From Candidatus Cloacimonadota bacterium (lineage in GTDB: Bacteria; Cloacimonadota; Cloacimonadia; Cloacimonadales; Cloacimonadaceae): a DNA stretch of 13,131 nt. The stretch lies in the NCBI GenBank assembly GCA_016875595.1, contig VGPI01000035.1, forward strand, positions 1-13,131. The letters run 5' to 3'. A program made the translations under genes and the position numbers. Every line of letters starts with the position of its first letter. The stretch's first letter is position 1. Below are positions 1 to 8,273 of the stretch, piece after piece. Under the pieces are notes generated by a model. The model made no database searches, was not told where the DNA came from, and saw only the letters and a program-made list of their open reading frames with translations.

Positions 1-27
1 TTTTATGGACTGATAGGTTATCACTCC

Positions 28-42
28 GCCGGATGCTCCGGC
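28..42 (-). other. Short hairpin downstream of the pilin-like gene
   Basis: A perfect 6-bp inverted repeat (GCCGGA / TCCGGC, 3-nt loop) lies 20 nt past the stop of the pilin-like gene. On the minus strand it is followed by GGAGTGATAACC and not by a T-run, so it is not a standard intrinsic terminator. It may be a 3'-end stabilising hairpin or a weak pause site. No other feature is visible in bases 1-62. Confidence 0.35.
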
Positions 43-62
43 AAGAGAGGGTGAAAAAACCG

Positions 63-515
63 TTATGGCAACCAGCTATCCTTGATTACGGGCTTGATCT
101 TGGGTGCTGGATCATCGATCTCATAGGTTTTATTGGGCATACTATAGATGACCTTGATCCCCTCTTTGCCGAAGCTCGTTTTGGAGATCGCCCGGATGGA
201 CAGGTCTTCAGCCTCGAGCATGTAAGTGAAAAAGGTGGTGTCAGGGGCTGTGACGTTCAGGACTTCAATGAGAATGGGATAATCGCCAAACTCGTCGGTT
301 TTCTTGTATTCCTCGGCTTTCTCGATGATCTGTCTGACCGTTTGCATAGCAAGATCAAACCTCTCGCGGTCAATGACCTCCTGCGCTTCATCCGCTCTCA
401 TCTGAAAGTAGGGTGGAATAAACACGAACACCAGACCTACCAGCATCATGATCAACATGATCTCAACCAGTCCTATCTTGGCTTTTTTGTCATTTTCTTG
501 TGGCTTATCCGGCAT
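63..515 (-). CDS. Type IV pilin-like membrane-anchored protein with a degenerate prepilin cleavage site
   Basis: This 150-residue protein has a charged 13-residue N-terminus, then one hydrophobic helix (about residues 14-33) ending in IPPYF, then a soluble domain. The order IGLVEIMLIMMLVGL...IP recalls the type IV pilin / GspG N-terminus (FTLIEL...IP), with Glu18 where the conserved Glu5 of mature pilins would be. The following helix (about 37-72, rich in E, A, R and Q), ending in DEFGDYP, also resembles the pilin alpha-1C region and its downstream GxYP. The residue before the predicted cleavage point is Lys13, not the Gly that prepilin peptidase normally needs, so the protein may stay uncleaved as a single-pass membrane protein. 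A strong AGGAGG ribosome site (521-526) lies 5 nt before the ATG. The gene stands 146 nt after the tamB-like gene and probably has its own promoter. The function is unknown; a pseudopilin or a secretion/pilus minor component is the best guess. Confidence 0.8.
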   Translation of the reverse strand: MPDKPQENDKKAKIGLVEIMLIMMLVGLVFVFIPPYFQMRADEAQEVIDRERFDLAMQTVRQIIEKAEEYKKTDEFGDYPILIEVLNVTAPDTTFFTYMLEAEDLSIRAISKTSFGKEGIKVIYSMPNKTYEIDDPAPKIKPVIKDSWLP

Positions 516-539
516 TATCTCCTCCTGGGGATTATCTAT

Positions 540-560
540 TGCCAGACACTAAATCTGGCA
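540..560. repeat. Perfect inverted repeat over the -10 of the pilin-like gene promoter
   Basis: Arms TGCCAGA (540-546) and TCTGGCA (554-560) flank a 7-nt centre that contains the proposed -10 hexamer. This is a natural operator position. The plus strand reads hairpin, then GGCTCTTTTTTG, which resembles a terminator facing right, but no plus-strand gene is present to need it. Confidence 0.5.
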
Positions 561-576
561 GGCTCTTTTTTGTCAA
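548..576 (-). promoter_or_regulatory. Sigma-70-type promoter candidate for the pilin-like gene
   Basis: On the minus strand a perfect -35 box TTGACA (571-576) is followed by exactly 17 nt and then TTTAGT (548-553), which matches 4 of 6 bases of the -10 consensus. The start codon is about 33 nt downstream of the -10, leaving a short leader that holds the AGGAGG ribosome site. The sequence just upstream (AAATCCTTTGACA) is shared with the candidate promoter of tatD. Confidence 0.5.
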
Positions 577-661
577 AGGATTTATCCTGTTCTTTGTCAG
601 AGCATCAATATCCTAACCCAAGTTCAGCATCCCATTCTTGCCCGCCTGCCCATGACAGACA

Positions 662-3600
662 TTAAAACCGGAAGGTACGCTGGAGCATTACTTCGTGCGA
701 TAAGACATCATTGTAGGGTTTATACTGGAGAGTGTAAGCCAAGCGTAATTGCAAAGGCAAGAAAAACCTCAATGAAGCGTTATGCGTCACCAGTATCTGT
801 TTTTGCTTGGCGATATCCGTTTCTTCCTGAAGTGTGATCATATAATCAGCATAGATCCTACGCCACAGGTTTTTCCCGGCTGAAATGGACAGATTATTGA
901 GTAAAACCGCCGAGCTGAAACGCAGGATATCATTGTCATACTGCTCAAGATTGGGAGAATCCGAAAACATATCGGTGGTGGTGGTATATTGGTTCAGTAA
1001 ATTCTGGATAAAACCGGCACTGATGGTAAAACTGTCCAGGCGCAACCAACGCCGGATACGGTTCTCCAATGGATACAGGAAGGGATTGAGCAAAGAGGTG
1101 TTTATGTTTCCGTACAACAAGTTGAGCGCTTCGTCCTGGAGCAGGGATTGCCTTTGGGAAGGATCGATTTCTTCGATACTGCGGTTGTAACGCAACCGGG
1201 ATAGAATGTGGGTGATCGTGATATCCTGCGGATTATCGCTTTTGAGGTTGAATTCAAGCCGGGATAACAGCGGTCTCTCGGTATCCTTGTCGGTGGATAC
1301 GCTTAGAGAAACCGTTGTTCCATCAGGCGTTCGGCGGAAGAACTGACCATTGATCTGCATCAGATCCTGGGCTTGAATAATGCTGACGGTAACTTCATCG
1401 ACATGAAAAACCGTGCCGAAGAAATCAAAGGATCCACGCTCCGACGAGAAATCAGCTTCCACGGCATCCCAGGCATTACCGTCATAAACCACATGAATGA
1501 AACTGCCGGGGAAGATCTCCAGATTGGCTGGATAAGTGACATAACGGACATTGTTCTGAACGACCAGCATCAGATCCAGCACAAACGGCAGAGGCACTTC
1601 ATCACTCTCGGGACGGTGGACAGTAGCCTCGCGAACCGTTCGAGCCAGATTCAACAAATTATCGGTACCACTGGGGTAAACGACATTACTATTAGCGATG
1701 AGGATCTCGGCACTGATCTTCATATCATCGAAGGGTCCGCGTACCGAAGCCCAATTGTCCTTTCTACCACGAATAACAGCCCTGGTAATACTACCCCTCA
1801 GGGAAAACTCCGGTACATTGACGATGATTCCGTTGTAATCCGTACTAACCAGAAATCTGCCCAAGTCAAGAAAACCGACCGAGAAGTGATCGCCGGTATC
1901 TGAATCAAATACATTATGGATATTTAATTCACCTAACCCCATCCGGAATCTGGCGTGATCAACAATAACTCTATTGTTGTCAAAATAGGCATTAATCACG
2001 AAATCGGTTATCGGTTCACCCTGGCCGGCGATTCTGATCAAAGGAGATCGAATATCGATATCACCGCTGCTGATATTGAATTGATCTTCGGAAGTGGACA
2101 GGCGGCAATTGATCAAAGACGAGCCACTGGCCTCCTCGATAAATGAGAAACTGGACTTAAGCCACGTGAAGATCTCGCTATGAGCACTGATGTCCATGCT
2201 CCTGTTTCCTTCATAAAAAGTGTTTGTGAGCAGATTGTAGTCCAAAGAACCACTGGCACACAAATCAAACATGCCCGGATTTGATGCCCTCAGTGTATCT
2301 ACTTGGAGATATTCATCATATTGGGTAAAGGAAGTCCTAACTTCATCAATAACAAATCCTTCCACCAATAACTGCCTGGCACTCAAGTCACCGGAGATGA
2401 TCATTTTAGGTTGCGAGTAGGCAATATCCTGAATTTTGAACGAGACCTTGCCATTAATCAACCCAGAGATACCGGGATCGGCTAAAAGCTGTGACAAGCT
2501 GATTTCTTCTGTTAAATTCAGCAATTCAATAGACATCTGAGGATACACGCTACCTGTTCCGCTGATCCTGGTCAATGGTAGGTATCCTGCTGCTATGTCC
2601 CCCAAAATTGAAAGATTTCCAATATCACCGGTAACAGTTACTCCGGCTGAAAGCGGCAATAAACCACCGATACTAAGTTCGCGTAGATTTGCCTCCATAT
2701 CGATATCTTGCCGGCCCAACTGATTGTACGCAAGATTGATAGAAAAGCCCGAAAACCCAGGTAGTTTTGCCGTTAAGTCAGGGACATACTGGACCAGATC
2801 GGACTGGTTGAGATTGACTATATCTATCTGGGCATCACTTGATAAAAAATTAGCAAGATTGAGATTGCCGGAAATCCTGATCTTGTCATTCAGGGTCAGA
2901 TTGAATATCTTGACCTCCGGGAATTTAAATTCAGCCCCCATTCCAAAGGAAAAGGGAATTCCGTTTATTCTGCTATCTATACTTGATAGATAAATAGAAG
3001 CGGTCAGATCACCAATATCAGCTTGGAACAGACTCTCAAAAGTGGTATCAAACTCCGGTAACTCACTGCTTCTGAGTGTCGTTTCCAGTCGACCGGTAAC
3101 ACTCTGCCCATTCATCAGGGCAGTAAGTGATCCGGATAACTCTGGTTTGTAATGAGTGGCGATCGGCTGATTGACAAGCAGATGGAGTAAAGTTCTATCG
3201 AAAGAGACCTTAGTTACGAACAAACGGTTGATGAGATCACCCGTTATCATCAGCTTGATCCCCTGTCCGCCAGTCAAATCAGCGTCCACCAGATAATGAT
3301 CGAGAACACCGTTCTTGATACTGGGAACAGCTTCTACCCTGCCGTTGTAGTCCAGTAGGTTGATGAAAGCATCCTTGTAACTGCCATAAAGAAGATCAAT
3401 CCTGCCTCCGGGATACCCATCAATCAAAACAAGGTCAAAATCCAGATCGGTATTTACCTGCCTCTGAGAATCATCGCTCTGAGGAGCACGACAACTCAGC
3501 GAACCCTTGGCAGTATGGTTTTTCAGGTCGATCTCCGAGGAAAGCGAGAGAGTATGTGCCTGCCAAAGTGCCTGGCTGACATTCACTTGAGCTATCCCTT

Positions 3601-4729
3601 GGACGTATTCTCCGGACAACTGCACCTGAGTGAAATCGGCATACTCCGTGCTTATGTTATTACCATCCAATTCAACCTTGACCGTGGGATCATCCAAAGT
3701 CCCCTCGATCTGGATGGAGCCCTTTACCATACCGGAAATGCTGCTTTCCAGATCGGTCAAAGAGATCGACGCAAGGTTGACGGTTCCCAAAACCGAGGGC
3801 GTGGTCTGGATATCGTCAAATTCAAGTATGGCATCCAGAGTGCTTCCATTATACATAGCCCCCATAACCTCGAGAGAAAGGGAATTAGAATTGCCTTGCA
3901 TGCTGATATAGGGTATCGTAATCTTATTGCCTAAATATGTGGTGCGGGTATTCCAAAGGATAGCTTTATAATCAAGATCGAGTGGTTTATCCTTAAGCGG
4001 GCGTGAGGCGTGGAAAAACAGCGAGATATCAGATTGAATCGGCTCACCATATGGATAATGAATCAGTAGTGGTCGGTAGTTTTCGATCTCGCCATCAGCA
4101 GTTTTGATACGCCCATTTTCAATCAGAGCTGTTGCTTTGATTGCACCTCTATTTGATGATACTGCTGAGAGTTGGATCGTGCTCAATACCTGATTGTCAA
4201 TGCTGATGGAAACATCCGAGAAGACGTCGTGAAACCTGATGCTGTCAGACGTGGAATCGAAGGCGGGATAATGGACATGGATATACAATCTGCTATCGGA
4301 TAGTTTTAACCCCCGAAAATAACGACTGAGATCTGGTATAACCTGTTTCTGTCCAGGAGGAGAGTAAACATCATGACGGTATGTATAACTAACGTCAGCA
4401 TGCTCGATCTCGATGAAAGACACCGATTTGCCTATGTTGAACCAAGATGTGAATAGCTTCAACAAGTTATACTTGATCCGGACGTGACCAATCTGGGCTC
4501 GAATCGAGCCTGAACTGTCGCTAAATGTGATATTATGGGCGATCAACCTGCTATCATTGAAACTGAATTCCTGGATATCGCATAGACCGCCAAGCGCCTC
4601 GCTGATCTCCTTCTCTACTATCCCCTTGACATAACCTTGTACGTCCATTGTATACCACAAAGTAAAGAAAATGATATTCACTAACAAAAGAGCCAGGATC
4701 AAATGTAAAAACCAAGAGTGCCGTTTCAT
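662..4729 (-). CDS. tamB: TamB/AsmA-like envelope protein (translocation and assembly module family)
   Basis: This 1355-residue protein has an uncleaved N-terminal signal anchor (about residues 6-27, WFLHLILALLLVNIIFFTLWY). A very long periplasmic part follows, built of repeating amphipathic beta-strands with recurrent GxxxxISGxL and LxxGxIxxIxG patterns. The C-terminal TamB (DUF490-type) domain covers about 996-1355: IRGRKDNWASVRGPFDDMKI leads in, the region FPGSFIHVVYDG...GSFDFFGTVFHVDEVTVSI follows, and a terminal stretch resembles the family's LRLDSFTIS...LSISAGKNLWRRIYADY and ends in aromatic Phe as QRTFRF. Family knowledge: TamB and its relatives span the periplasm as a hydrophobic beta-groove, working with a BamA-type partner in barrel assembly or moving phospholipid to the outer membrane. 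E. coli TamB is of similar length (about 1260). No TamA/BamA gene lies in the window. The gene follows lolD by 81 nt with only a weak GAAAGA ribosome site, so it may belong to the same transcript. Confidence 0.85.
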   Translation of the reverse strand: MKRHSWFLHLILALLLVNIIFFTLWYTMDVQGYVKGIVEKEISEALGGLCDIQEFSFNDSRLIAHNITFSDSSGSIRAQIGHVRIKYNLLKLFTSWFNIGKSVSFIEIEHADVSYTYRHDVYSPPGQKQVIPDLSRYFRGLKLSDSRLYIHVHYPAFDSTSDSIRFHDVFSDVSISIDNQVLSTIQLSAVSSNRGAIKATALIENGRIKTADGEIENYRPLLIHYPYGEPIQSDISLFFHASRPLKDKPLDLDYKAILWNTRTTYLGNKITIPYISMQGNSNSLSLEVMGAMYNGSTLDAILEFDDIQTTPSVLGTVNLASISLTDLESSISGMVKGSIQIEGTLDDPTVKVELDGNNISTEYADFTQVQLSGEYVQGIAQVNVSQALWQAHTLSLSSEIDLKNHTAKGSLSCRAPQSDDSQRQVNTDLDFDLVLIDGYPGGRIDLLYGSYKDAFINLLDYNGRVEAVPSIKNGVLDHYLVDADLTGGQGIKLMITGDLINRLFVTKVSFDRTLLHLLVNQPIATHYKPELSGSLTALMNGQSVTGRLETTLRSSELPEFDTTFESLFQADIGDLTASIYLSSIDSRINGIPFSFGMGAEFKFPEVKIFNLTLNDKIRISGNLNLANFLSSDAQIDIVNLNQSDLVQYVPDLTAKLPGFSGFSINLAYNQLGRQDIDMEANLRELSIGGLLPLSAGVTVTGDIGNLSILGDIAAGYLPLTRISGTGSVYPQMSIELLNLTEEISLSQLLADPGISGLINGKVSFKIQDIAYSQPKMIISGDLSARQLLVEGFVIDEVRTSFTQYDEYLQVDTLRASNPGMFDLCASGSLDYNLLTNTFYEGNRSMDISAHSEIFTWLKSSFSFIEEASGSSLINCRLSTSEDQFNISSGDIDIRSPLIRIAGQGEPITDFVINAYFDNNRVIVDHARFRMGLGELNIHNVFDSDTGDHFSVGFLDLGRFLVSTDYNGIIVNVPEFSLRGSITRAVIRGRKDNWASVRGPFDDMKISAEILIANSNVVYPSGTDNLLNLARTVREATVHRPESDEVPLPFVLDLMLVVQNNVRYVTYPANLEIFPGSFIHVVYDGNAWDAVEADFSSERGSFDFFGTVFHVDEVTVSIIQAQDLMQINGQFFRRTPDGTTVSLSVSTDKDTERPLLSRLEFNLKSDNPQDITITHILSRLRYNRSIEEIDPSQRQSLLQDEALNLLYGNINTSLLNPFLYPLENRIRRWLRLDSFTISAGFIQNLLNQYTTTTDMFSDSPNLEQYDNDILRFSSAVLLNNLSISAGKNLWRRIYADYMITLQEETDIAKQKQILVTHNASLRFFLPLQLRLAYTLQYKPYNDVLSHEVMLQRTFRF

Positions 4730-4752
4730 CTGTCTTTCAATTAAATGATCTT

Positions 4753-4761
4753 TCTATAACA
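4753..4761 (-). promoter_or_regulatory. Weak extended -10 candidate before the TamB-like gene
   Basis: In the 81-nt gap between the lolD-like and tamB-like genes the minus strand carries TGT followed by TATAGA, an extended -10 pattern about 24 nt before the ATG. The only -35-like hexamer (TTACAA, 79-84 of the 4700 block) is 20 nt away, which is too far for a good promoter. Read-through from the upstream block remains just as likely. No terminator hairpin is visible in the gap. Confidence 0.2.
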
Positions 4762-4810
4762 TCAGAGTGGATTGACCGTTGTAAGCACCAAGCATGTTCA
4801 CAATGTCTCG

Positions 4811-5482
4811 CTATTCAAGCATTAAAACACCGTTTTGCAAAGCATAAACAGAATCAGCAAAGCCGGCTAATTGGGGATCATGAGTCACCACAACAAAAGT
4901 CTGACCAAAGTCACGGTTCAAACGCCCGATAATATCGTATACCTCCAAACTATGTTCAGGATCAAGGTTTCCAGTGGGTTCATCGGCTAGAATTACTTCC
5001 GGTTGATTGATCAAAGCCCTCGCCAGGGCTATCCTTTGCTGTTCTCCCCCGCTCAATTGGTTTGGATAGTGATTCGCCCTGTGTCGCATATCAAACCATG
5101 TAAGGAGCTCAGCCGCTTTCTGCATCGCACGTCCAGTGCTACTGCCCGCGATAAGCATCGGTAACGCAACATTCTCCCGAGCAGTCAGATCATCCACCAG
5201 ATAATGAAACTGAAACACAAAACCGATCTTGAGATTTCGGATGCTGGGTGCTTCCGGCATCAAAGAAGTAACTTCCATACCATTGAGAAATACCTTCCCG
5301 GCATCTGGACTGTCCAATAAACCCAAAATATGGAGCAGAGTGCTTTTACCACAACCCGATTGACCGGTTATGCATACTAGTTCCGAAGGCATTACTTCGA
5401 GATCCACATTTCTCAGTACTTCTATGCGTTGATCACTATCAACGTATGTTTTACAGAGGTTTGTTACTGATAGCCGGTTCAT
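4811..5482 (-). CDS. lolD: LolD-like ABC transporter ATPase (lipoprotein release / MacB-type)
   Basis: This 223-residue cytoplasmic ATPase has all expected motifs in order: Walker A GQSGCGKST (40-48), Q-loop Gln91 in FVFQFH, signature LSGGEQQR (143-150), Walker B VILADEP (163-169) with catalytic Glu168, and H-loop His201 in VVTHD. The length, the LLHILGLLD segment after Walker A and the ADEPTGNLD run are typical of the LolD/MacB/FtsE subfamily. It would power the permease encoded just upstream, releasing outer-membrane lipoproteins from the inner membrane. The junction is tight: the permease stop codon overlaps the AAGGAG ribosome site, which sits 6 nt before this ATG. A general MacB-type exporter role cannot be ruled out from sequence alone. 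Confidence 0.9.
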   Translation of the reverse strand: MNRLSVTNLCKTYVDSDQRIEVLRNVDLEVMPSELVCITGQSGCGKSTLLHILGLLDSPDAGKVFLNGMEVTSLMPEAPSIRNLKIGFVFQFHYLVDDLTARENVALPMLIAGSSTGRAMQKAAELLTWFDMRHRANHYPNQLSGGEQQRIALARALINQPEVILADEPTGNLDPEHSLEVYDIIGRLNRDFGQTFVVVTHDPQLAGFADSVYALQNGVLMLE

Positions 5483-5491
5483 GCTAACTCC

Positions 5492-6727
5492 TTACGCTGT
5501 CCTGAATATCTCCAAAATCTGCATTTTGTCCATCCTCTTCAGTGGGATCAGGATACAAAGAAGCATAACAATGACCGCAACGGAGAAAACTATGATCTGA
5601 TTGACCAGTGAGACATGCATTGTGATTTGATCAATGAAATAGACTTCTCCCTTTAGGCGATACAGATTCTGCTTCACTATAATGTATGATACAGCAACCC
5701 CAATCACTTGTCCGATCACAATTGATAACGTACAAGCAACTCCGATCCTCATAAAAAAAAGTCGTCGTAAAGATAACCGATTGGCACCGATAGTCTTCAA
5801 TATGGCGATTTCATTGCGTTTATCCAGCATAACGGTTTGAGCGGCGCTAATTATATTGATCCCGGCAATCAACACTAAAAAACTGAAGATAACTGCTACC
5901 AGCCATTTCTCTACTTCAATCAGGCGGAAAAGACCGGAATAATCATAGGTCCAGGGTATAAACAAATACCACAATCCCAAGTTCATTTCCCATTCGGTTG
6001 CAAGCCGATCAGTCTGGTCGAGGTATTCTGGGTGTAACCTAACCTCAATGCCTGATATCTGTTCAGACGAAAGCATCAATTCTTGAGCCATTTTCCAGCT
6101 GACCATAGCCAGAGATCTATCAAACTCATAGAATCCGGATCGGTAAATGCCAGTTACGCTGAATTCTTTCAACCCTGGATACATGCCCATAGCACTAATC
6201 CGGTTCAACTGAGGATAAGCCAACAGCAGGGTATCTCCCAGCGATAGTTTCATTTCCTTGGCCAGATAATACCCAATGATAATCCCCCGCTCCGTCGGCA
6301 GAACATCCCCCTCCTTGATAAATTCCTGATACCAGACATCAGATGTATTCTGGTCATCGCCATACGTTTTCAAGTGACAAATTCGCGATTCATTTCCATG
6401 ATGCGCTATAACATTGAGATTGATTACTGGAACAGCCGAATCAACCTCAGGAAACTTCCTGAACAATGTTAACAAACTATGGGTCTCAGATTCAGAAAGG
6501 TATTCTTGATTGCCCGGTGTCACTCTGATATGTGATAGTGATTGTAGAAGCACCTTTTGGAGTGTCCTCTGATAACCTTCAAATAGATTCAATCCAGCAC
6601 TCAGAACTGCGACTGAAATGATCACTCCGGCAATCATAAAAAGGGAGCTAAAACCCATGAAGTACTTACGGGGATCACGCAGATTTCTGCCGATATAAAA
6701 CCGCTCCAGATTGTTCAGAAGTGGCAT
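5492..6727 (-). CDS. LolC/LolE-like ABC transporter permease (MacB/FtsX topology)
   Basis: This is the inner-membrane subunit, 411 residues. The topology is that of LolC/LolE: first membrane segment at about 26-48, a periplasmic domain of about 225 residues (49-274), then three membrane segments at about 275-297, 325-350 and 376-396. The cytoplasmic stretch between segments 2 and 3 (LDKRNEIAILKTIGAN) is the family coupling helix that contacts the ATPase. It contains KREIALLKxIGAS-type residues that mark the FtsX domain. Only one LolC/E-type gene is present, so the transporter may be a homodimer (LolF type) or pair with a subunit encoded elsewhere. The start is uncertain: a TTG at 6731-6733 would overlap the glycosyltransferase stop as TTGA and add two residues, while the ATG at 6725-6727 begins 2 nt after it. 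Neither has a clear ribosome site, suggesting coupled translation. Confidence 0.87.
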   Translation of the reverse strand: MPLLNNLERFYIGRNLRDPRKYFMGFSSLFMIAGVIISVAVLSAGLNLFEGYQRTLQKVLLQSLSHIRVTPGNQEYLSESETHSLLTLFRKFPEVDSAVPVINLNVIAHHGNESRICHLKTYGDDQNTSDVWYQEFIKEGDVLPTERGIIIGYYLAKEMKLSLGDTLLLAYPQLNRISAMGMYPGLKEFSVTGIYRSGFYEFDRSLAMVSWKMAQELMLSSEQISGIEVRLHPEYLDQTDRLATEWEMNLGLWYLFIPWTYDYSGLFRLIEVEKWLVAVIFSFLVLIAGINIISAAQTVMLDKRNEIAILKTIGANRLSLRRLFFMRIGVACTLSIVIGQVIGVAVSYIIVKQNLYRLKGEVYFIDQITMHVSLVNQIIVFSVAVIVMLLCILIPLKRMDKMQILEIFRTA

Positions 6728-6729
6728 TT

Positions 6730-7677
6730 TCAAGTACTATTACTATCCATGATGTTAATCGTGGATTCGATTGAGATCCCGCGTTTATTGACCTCAGGAC
6801 TGCGGTTAATGATCAATTCTGAGATCAGACCCAGCGAGATGAATTGCAAGCCACCCAGGATGAGCAGGATACCCAGAAATAGGAGAGGGCGGTTGTAAAG
6901 AGGCACACCAAAGAATATCTTCAGCACCGCCAGATAGATCGTTAGCACCAATCCGGCAAGCATGGACAGCAAGCCCAACCGGCCAAAGAGATAGAGTGGG
7001 CTCTTGGCATAATGGGTGACCATCCGGACCGTCAGCAAATCAAAGAACCCCCGTAAATAGCGTTCAATGCCATATTTCGACCGTCCAAACTGACGGGCTC
7101 GATGATTGACCGGTATCTCCGCGATCCGATAACCGAGATTGTGTGCCAGTGCAGGTATATAACGGTGCATCTCACCATATAGATTCAATTCCTTGACCAG
7201 TTGCTGCCGATACAGCTTATACCCGCAATTGTAATCACGTAGTTTCAACCGGAACACCTTAGCAGTCACAGCATTGAAACACTTGGATGGCAGTTTCTTA
7301 TACAGAGGATCACGCCGTTTCTTTTTCCATCCGGAGACCAGATCATAACCCTCTTCGATCTTGCTGATAAACCTCGGAATTTCTGCCGGATCATCTTGCA
7401 GATCGGCATCCATGGTAAAGATGTAATCACCCCGGCTCAACCCAAATCCCACCTGAAGCGCTGCTGCCTTCCCAAAGTTACGGCGGAATTTGACGGCTTT
7501 GACGTTCGCATCTTGGGTCGATAGTTCTTTCATCACTTCATAACTGCCGTCCCGGGAGCCGTCGTCTATGAAGATGATCTCATATTCATAAGTCCCTATA
7601 TTGGCAACGATCTCAGAATGGAGAACCGATATCGACTCATGTTCATTGAGAACGGGAATGACAAATGATATCATCAT
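6730..7677 (-). CDS. Family 2 glycosyltransferase, DPM1/GtrB-like (polyprenyl-phosphate sugar synthase)
   Basis: This 315-residue membrane-anchored enzyme has a GT-A core with ISFVIPVLNE at the N-terminus, Asp38-Asp39-Gly40-Ser41 (nucleotide binding) and the metal/substrate motif DADLQDDP (90-97). CGYKLYR (151-157), GEMHRYIPAL (168-177) and HRARQFGRSKYG (192-203) are hallmarks of the DPM1/GtrB/ArnC group. Two C-terminal membrane helices follow (about 229-255 and 264-290), as in GtrB-type enzymes. Known members move a hexose or aminosugar from a nucleotide sugar to polyprenyl phosphate on the cytoplasmic face of the inner membrane. The sugar cannot be told from sequence. The start overlaps the polyprenol-kinase-family stop by 4 nt (ATGA), a coupling that fits carrier phosphorylation followed by carrier glycosylation. 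No flippase or GT-C acceptor enzyme is in the window. Confidence 0.9.
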   Translation of the reverse strand: MMISFVIPVLNEHESISVLHSEIVANIGTYEYEIIFIDDGSRDGSYEVMKELSTQDANVKAVKFRRNFGKAAALQVGFGLSRGDYIFTMDADLQDDPAEIPRFISKIEEGYDLVSGWKKKRRDPLYKKLPSKCFNAVTAKVFRLKLRDYNCGYKLYRQQLVKELNLYGEMHRYIPALAHNLGYRIAEIPVNHRARQFGRSKYGIERYLRGFFDLLTVRMVTHYAKSPLYLFGRLGLLSMLAGLVLTIYLAVLKIFFGVPLYNRPLLFLGILLILGGLQFISLGLISELIINRSPEVNKRGISIESTINIMDSNST

Positions 7678-8273
7678 ACAAAACCTCTCAGAATAATCGT
7701 CATGATCGTCATGACTATCCCCGAGATTATCGGGATCTTGACATTGTCATCGACGGATATATTGACCAATTCGGCGATGGTAGCACTGAGGGAACCACCC
7801 AGCGCCAACCAGGGATTATCAAGAAAAAACAAGCCAAAGGCAAAAGCGCTGACAAAGCACGCCAAGCTGCCTTCCAACGACTTGTGGTTGTAAAACTTAC
7901 GCTTCCCAAAATTCATCCCGATCACAGCTGCCATCGTATCTCCTATCGAGAGGAAAGCACAGGCAGCAAAGGCGATATCCGGACGGAAAAACGCAACACA
8001 TATCATTGACGAAAACATCAGATACGTTGCTCCCGTAAAATCCCGATGTTCATGCCGCCTCAGGATCAGATGAAAAAGGAAGAAAAACACCCGGCGGAAC
8101 GATCTCCTTGTAAAACGCGAGAATTCTATGATCAAAGCAAGTATAAAGCCAGCCAACAGGAGCAGAAACATCAGTTTCCTGTCCTCAAACCCGATCAGAT
8201 AACGATAAGAAAAGGGTATCACCAGAGAGCTGATATGGATACCCTTGCGAATTGTTTCCGATAGCATGATCAT
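7674..8273 (-). CDS. Diacylglycerol/polyprenol (dolichol) kinase family protein
   Basis: This 199-residue protein has several membrane helices (about 12-27, 33-50, 62-71, 83-97, 100-120, 135-151, 182-195). Three motifs mark the SEC59/VTE5 family of CTP-dependent lipid kinases: an N-terminal RKGIH (9-13), the cytidine-binding region SIGDTMAAVIG...FGKRK (109-126) leading to KSLEGSLACF (131-140), and ISVDDNVKIPIISG (172-185). Characterised relatives phosphorylate dolichol, phytol, farnesol or diacylglycerol with CTP; some relatives are phosphatidate cytidylyltransferases. A GGAGGT ribosome site 8 nt before the ATG supports this start. The ATG overlaps the preceding small reading frame as TGATG, and the stop overlaps the glycosyltransferase start as ATGA. 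The pairing with a DPM1-type enzyme favours a polyprenol substrate, but this is inference. Confidence 0.87.
   Translation of the reverse strand: MIMLSETIRKGIHISSLVIPFSYRYLIGFEDRKLMFLLLLAGFILALIIEFSRFTRRSFRRVFFFLFHLILRRHEHRDFTGATYLMFSSMICVAFFRPDIAFAACAFLSIGDTMAAVIGMNFGKRKFYNHKSLEGSLACFVSAFAFGLFFLDNPWLALGGSLSATIAELVNISVDDNVKIPIISGIVMTIMTIILRGFV

Noticed and set aside
540..571. Plus-strand hairpin followed by CTCTTTTTT read as a terminator
   Set aside because: No plus-strand gene ends here; the inverted repeat is better explained by its position over the minus-strand promoter.
33..665. 210-residue plus-strand reading frame
   Set aside because: It is antisense to the pilin-like gene and its promoter; the minus frame has a strong ribosome site and a recognisable membrane helix, while this frame shows no domain.
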